Assembly (NCBI GenBank): GCA_002391465.1
Contig: DGFC01000178.1
Coordinates: 1 to 15,234 of the forward strand
DNA length: 15,234 nucleotides
Reading direction: 5' to 3'
DNA from: Firmicutes bacterium UBA3910
GTDB lineage: Bacteria > Bacillota > Limnochordia > Darwinibacteriales > Darwinibacteriaceae
The notes below the pieces were generated by a model, which had not been told where the DNA came from, searched no databases, and saw nothing but the letters and a program-made list of their open reading frames with translations. Shown here in pieces: positions 12,295-15,234 of this stretch; position 1 is the stretch's first letter; every line of letters begins with the position of its first letter. Made by a program: the position numbers and the translations under genes.

Positions 12295-14589
12295 TTACAT
12301 ACTCCTTTCCACTTGCACTTTTTTCCGGTCAAAATACTGCAGAAGCAGGGGAATGACGACGAGTGCTGCAAAGGAGCTCACAACCATCGTCACTGAAATC
12401 AAGAAACCAAAGACTGCAATTGCCCTAAAGTGGGAGAAAACAAGCACCATAAACCCAATAACCAGAGCCAGAGCATTGAAGAAAATGCCCCTGCCCGCCG
12501 AAACCCCTGTGTTCAACAGAGCCTGTTCCATCTGGTGACCGTTTGCCCTCTCCAAGCGGTAACGGCTGATATAGTGGATGGCGTAGTCCACCCCTAACCC
12601 AATTACCACACCAGCAATAATGCTTGTTACCGCATCCAGAGGCAGACCGGCGTAACCCATCAGGCCGAAGTTGATAAGCACCGTGAAGAAGAGCGGTACC
12701 AGGCTCAGAATACCCAGCAGGACAGATTTCATCAGGGCGGCCACAATCAAACCAACTGCCACGCTGGAACTGGCCAAGCTCGAGATTTGGGTCTGGACGT
12801 AGCGGTTCATAAGCCGCATCATCACTTTGGGCGTTCCCACCAGTTTTACACTTATGTCTGACCTATCGCGGTAGAGCTCTGCCAAATAGCTTTCCACGGC
12901 GGCGATCGTTTCACCCAGCATTTTCGCATCGAGCGTTTTCATTTGGGCGGTCACCAGGGCACGACTGTAATCGTAGCTGACGAGGGAATCAAGGCCGCTG
13001 CCTCCCTGCATGCTGAAAAGTAACAGTTGCTGAGCTACCCCTTCCCTGGTTTCAGGCACGGCGTAAAACTCAGGATCCCCCTCCCACAGGGCCTGATTCA
13101 GCTCCCGTACCACATCGGCAAGGGAGGTTGCGTGGTTAATGGAATCCCAGGAGTTGAGGTAATCCTGAATCACAATCAGTTCCTCCAACATGGCCGGATC
13201 CTTAAAGCCATCCTCTACACCCGTATCCACCACAACGGAGATCTGCATGCTGCCGCCAAATATTTCCTCGATCACCATGGTACCCTTTTTGACGGGGCTG
13301 TTGGCGCCGAAGTAGTTGACTATGTTGCTCTCCAGCGTGATGCGGGTCGCCCCAAAACCAAAGACGAGCACGATCACCACGGCGATGGCGGTGATGTAGG
13401 CAGGCCGGCTGATCGTCCACTGGGTCAAGGTCTTGAGAAAGCGGTTCAGGACGCCTGCTTCCCTCTTTTCCTGCTTTACCTCTGGCTTTTTCCAGAGGAC
13501 CAGCATGGCCGGAATCAGACTCAGGGAGAGGGTCATGGCGATCATTACGCCAACCGCGGTTATCACACCAAACTCTTTGATGGGCTGCACAAAGGCAGTT
13601 ATCAACGAGGCAAAACCTGCGGCAGTTGTGAAGGCAGCCATCAGCACGGGAGAGGTTATGGTGGCAAATGTCTCCTGCAGCGCACTTTCCTTAGACATTC
13701 CCTGCCCCAGCGTTTCCAGGTATTTGTTAAGGATATGAATGCCGGAGGCAATACCTAAGGTGACCAAAATAACGGGCATAGCCATACTGATCATGGATAC
13801 GGGAATGCCATACCAGATCATGAGTCCCACTGTCCAAGTTAGGGCTGCGCCTACCGTCAGCAGGGGTACCAACACTCCCAGAAAGGAGCGGAAGGTGAAA
13901 TACAGGGTGGTGGCAATAACCAAAACCACAATGGGGACCAAGTTGCGCAGATCACGCTTCATGGCCTGCTCGGTATAGTGGAGGATGTAAGCATCGCCAA
14001 CCATATGGATTTCCTCCGGCCCAATGTAGCCTTCCACCACGGAACTGATTTCATTGATTACCTTTTCCCGATTGTTCCCTTCCAGGTCCCACTCCACATC
14101 CAGCATGAGGGCAGCACCGCGTCCGTCGGCCGTAATCAGCCTGCCCCCATACGGACTGGCCAAAATCCTAGCCTTAAACGCTTCAATCTCGTCCGCTGTT
14201 TGCGGTACCTCCGCTGCCATGGGAGCAATCTCAATGCCAAAGAAACTGCTCTCCACCATCTGCACGTTAAAGGGGTTCTCTACCCCCTTCACAGCAGGTA
14301 CTTCTTCCAAAGCAGCGGTTAGATCGGCAATCTTCTGCAGTGTGGCCGGGCGGAACACATCATCGCTTTCTATAGCGATAAAAAACAGATCCTGTGAACC
14401 AAAATCAGCCACCGCATCCTGCAGCTCCGCCAGGACCGGATCGTCCTGTGGCATCATGTTCTCAATACTGGCGTCAAACTCCATCCGGGGCAAAAAACTT
14501 GCCAGCCCCACCGTAATTGCAAATACAACAGCTATAACCAGCCAAGGCCGGTGCTGTACGAATTTAATCCAACGTCCCAATAAACCCAC
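12295..14589 (-). CDS. MMPL/RND superfamily exporter
   Basis: A 764-residue inner-membrane exporter of the RND superfamily, COG1033/MMPL type, usually driven by the proton gradient and often linked to lipid export. The layout is the classic duplication: helix 1 (16-33), a large extracytoplasmic domain (about 34-212), five helices (214-365), a cytoplasmic linker, helix 7 (398-414), a second extracytoplasmic domain (415-602) and five more helices (603-748). The C-terminal half keeps the GLGVDYAIHY motif (664-673) with D668, the probable proton-relay residue; the matching site in the N-terminal half (LGIASGIHIL, 278-287) lacks an acidic residue, so only one half can relay protons. The start is GTG 14589, six bases after the TetR stop, with a modest AGGA binding site. 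It is shorter than 1000-residue AcrB-type pumps and needs no membrane fusion protein of that class; none is encoded here. Confidence 0.92.
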   Translation of the reverse strand: MGLLGRWIKFVQHRPWLVIAVVFAITVGLASFLPRMEFDASIENMMPQDDPVLAELQDAVADFGSQDLFFIAIESDDVFRPATLQKIADLTAALEEVPAVKGVENPFNVQMVESSFFGIEIAPMAAEVPQTADEIEAFKARILASPYGGRLITADGRGAALMLDVEWDLEGNNREKVINEISSVVEGYIGPEEIHMVGDAYILHYTEQAMKRDLRNLVPIVVLVIATTLYFTFRSFLGVLVPLLTVGAALTWTVGLMIWYGIPVSMISMAMPVILVTLGIASGIHILNKYLETLGQGMSKESALQETFATITSPVLMAAFTTAAGFASLITAFVQPIKEFGVITAVGVMIAMTLSLSLIPAMLVLWKKPEVKQEKREAGVLNRFLKTLTQWTISRPAYITAIAVVIVLVFGFGATRITLESNIVNYFGANSPVKKGTMVIEEIFGGSMQISVVVDTGVEDGFKDPAMLEELIVIQDYLNSWDSINHATSLADVVRELNQALWEGDPEFYAVPETREGVAQQLLLFSMQGGSGLDSLVSYDYSRALVTAQMKTLDAKMLGETIAAVESYLAELYRDRSDISVKLVGTPKVMMRLMNRYVQTQISSLASSSVAVGLIVAALMKSVLLGILSLVPLFFTVLINFGLMGYAGLPLDAVTSIIAGVVIGLGVDYAIHYISRYRLERANGHQMEQALLNTGVSAGRGIFFNALALVIGFMVLVFSHFRAIAVFGFLISVTMVVSSFAALVVIPLLLQYFDRKKVQVERSM

Positions 14590-14595
14590 CCCATC

Positions 14596-15171
14596 CTATT
14601 TGTTGAAAATCACAACCAGAGCACTGAGCGATTTGATAATGTCTTCGTTTTCCTGCTCCAGCAGCGCCTGAATTGCTATCCCGAACAGGCCGCCAAAGAA
14701 CACACTGGCTAGGGTCTTGGAACTGTAAACATACCCCAATTCCCCCATGAGCTCATCGGTGAAGACTTCTGTCGTAATCTGCTCCGTAATGCCCTCAAAC
14801 ACTTCCTTCACTTCCAGCCTAAAGGGCTCAGACCAGAGCGACAGTCCGACTAGGTCATAGAGGACCCTAAACAACTCAACGTCCTCTTCCAACAGCTGCT
14901 GATACAACCTGATTAGTGTATCTCCCTTTTCTTTGGGGGTCATATCAGGCTTTAGGTAATCCTGCAGATACTCCTGGTATTTATTGGCAGCCCTGGTAAC
15001 CACAGCCAAGAGCAGACCCTCTTTGTTTTGGTAGTGGTAGCTGATCTGGCTCACCGCCACCCCCGCTTCTTTGGCAATTTGGCGCAGGGTAACGTGGGCA
15101 TAACCCTGTTTAGCAATACAATGGTAGGCCGCATCCAAAATCTTCTCCTGTTGACTCGTCTCCACCGCCAT
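14596..15171 (-). CDS. TetR family transcriptional regulator
   Basis: A 191-residue DNA-binding repressor of the TetR family. Residues 11-57 carry the domain: ILDAAYHCIAKQGY, then the helix-turn-helix TLRQIAKEAGVAVSQISYHY (28-47), followed by NKEGLLLAVV. The rest is helical and variable, as expected for a ligand-binding and dimerisation domain; the ligand is unknown. A TTG at 15174 directly precedes the chosen ATG. AAAGGGG upstream is close to the ATG (about six bases) and nine bases from it is a GTG at 15162, which may be the true start; the family domain is unaffected. It is the first gene of the exporter operon, ends six bases before the exporter start, and has a palindromic operator just upstream, so it probably represses its own operon until a membrane-active or lipidic compound binds it. 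Confidence 0.92.
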   Translation of the reverse strand: MAVETSQQEKILDAAYHCIAKQGYAHVTLRQIAKEAGVAVSQISYHYQNKEGLLLAVVTRAANKYQEYLQDYLKPDMTPKEKGDTLIRLYQQLLEEDVELFRVLYDLVGLSLWSEPFRLEVKEVFEGITEQITTEVFTDELMGELGYVYSSKTLASVFFGGLFGIAIQALLEQENEDIIKSLSALVVIFNK

Positions 15172-15184
15172 CAACCCCTTTCAA

Positions 15185-15200
15185 TCGGACGACCGTTCGA
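15185..15200. promoter_or_regulatory. Palindromic operator upstream of the TetR gene
   Basis: TCGGACGACCGTTCGA fits the symmetric pattern TCGnACGnnCGTnCGA: 12 of 16 positions are symmetric. It lies between the -10 box (15213-15218) and the TetR start (15171), covering about +6 to +21 of the predicted transcript, where a bound TetR dimer would block transcription. Binding by the adjacent regulator is inferred from position and symmetry. Confidence 0.6.
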
Positions 15201-15212
15201 ATCTGTGTTTCT

Positions 15213-15218
15213 ATTATA
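15213..15218 (-). promoter_or_regulatory. -10 box of the TetR-exporter operon
   Basis: The minus strand reads TATAAT within GGTATATAATAG, 41 bases before the chosen ATG. The matching -35 box would fall at or beyond the right edge of the window and cannot be judged. Confidence 0.6.
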
Positions 15219-15234
15219 TACCTCTGCTGTTAAT

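Noticed and set aside
13027..13758. 243-codon open frame on the plus strand inside the exporter gene
   Set aside because: It is a shadow of the clearly conserved MMPL/RND gene on the other strand; it has no family motif and is rich in His and Gly from antisense codons.

Overview
The window reads as part of a diderm Bacillota (Firmicutes-like) genome, probably a metagenome-assembled contig. Strong AGGAGG-type ribosome binding sites, frequent TTG and GTG starts, and a malic enzyme and PatB-type lyase of firmicute style point to Bacillota. At the same time there are outer-membrane-type proteins: two signal-peptide proteins with beta-rich regions ending in phenylalanine, a LolA-fold carrier and an MMPL/RND exporter. 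Together these suggest an envelope with two membranes, as in Limnochordia, Halanaerobiales or Negativicutes; I cannot choose among these from sequence alone. The first 19 bases are the Nextera transposase mosaic end, so the left edge is a sequencing-adapter remnant and not biology.

Left part (129-3592): a cation diffusion facilitator (+) meets a Nudix hydrolase (-) tail to tail, both using the same TTAA for their stop codons. The Nudix gene diverges from a small five-helix membrane protein of unknown function, and a perfect inverted repeat lies between the two promoters. Next, behind a roughly 200-nt structured leader, is a 418-residue protein with a RelA/SpoT nucleotide-synthetase domain, no HD hydrolase domain and an unrecognised C-terminal half.

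Middle (3593-8475): a malic enzyme and a PatB/MalY aminotransferase-like C-S lyase form a two-gene operon ending in a clear terminator. The malic enzyme leader can form a 14-nt stem that covers its own ribosome binding site, with a spare copy of the competing strand upstream, which looks like an RNA switch. On the minus strand lies a coupled pair: a duplicated DUF1538 membrane protein and a protein made of two fused P-II-like domains. This is a probable transporter with its nucleotide-sensing regulator.

Right part (8476-15234): an exported patatin-type lipase with a C-terminal beta-rich, probably barrel, domain converges on a four-gene minus-strand operon: TetR regulator, MMPL/RND exporter, LolA-like periplasmic carrier, outer-membrane porin-like barrel. 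The four genes would provide an inner membrane pump, a periplasmic carrier and an outer membrane protein, so a trans-envelope export path for a lipid or other hydrophobic cargo is the natural reading. A near-perfect 16-bp palindrome between the TetR -10 box and start codon is a likely autoregulatory operator. No rRNA, tRNA, CRISPR array or insertion sequence was seen.
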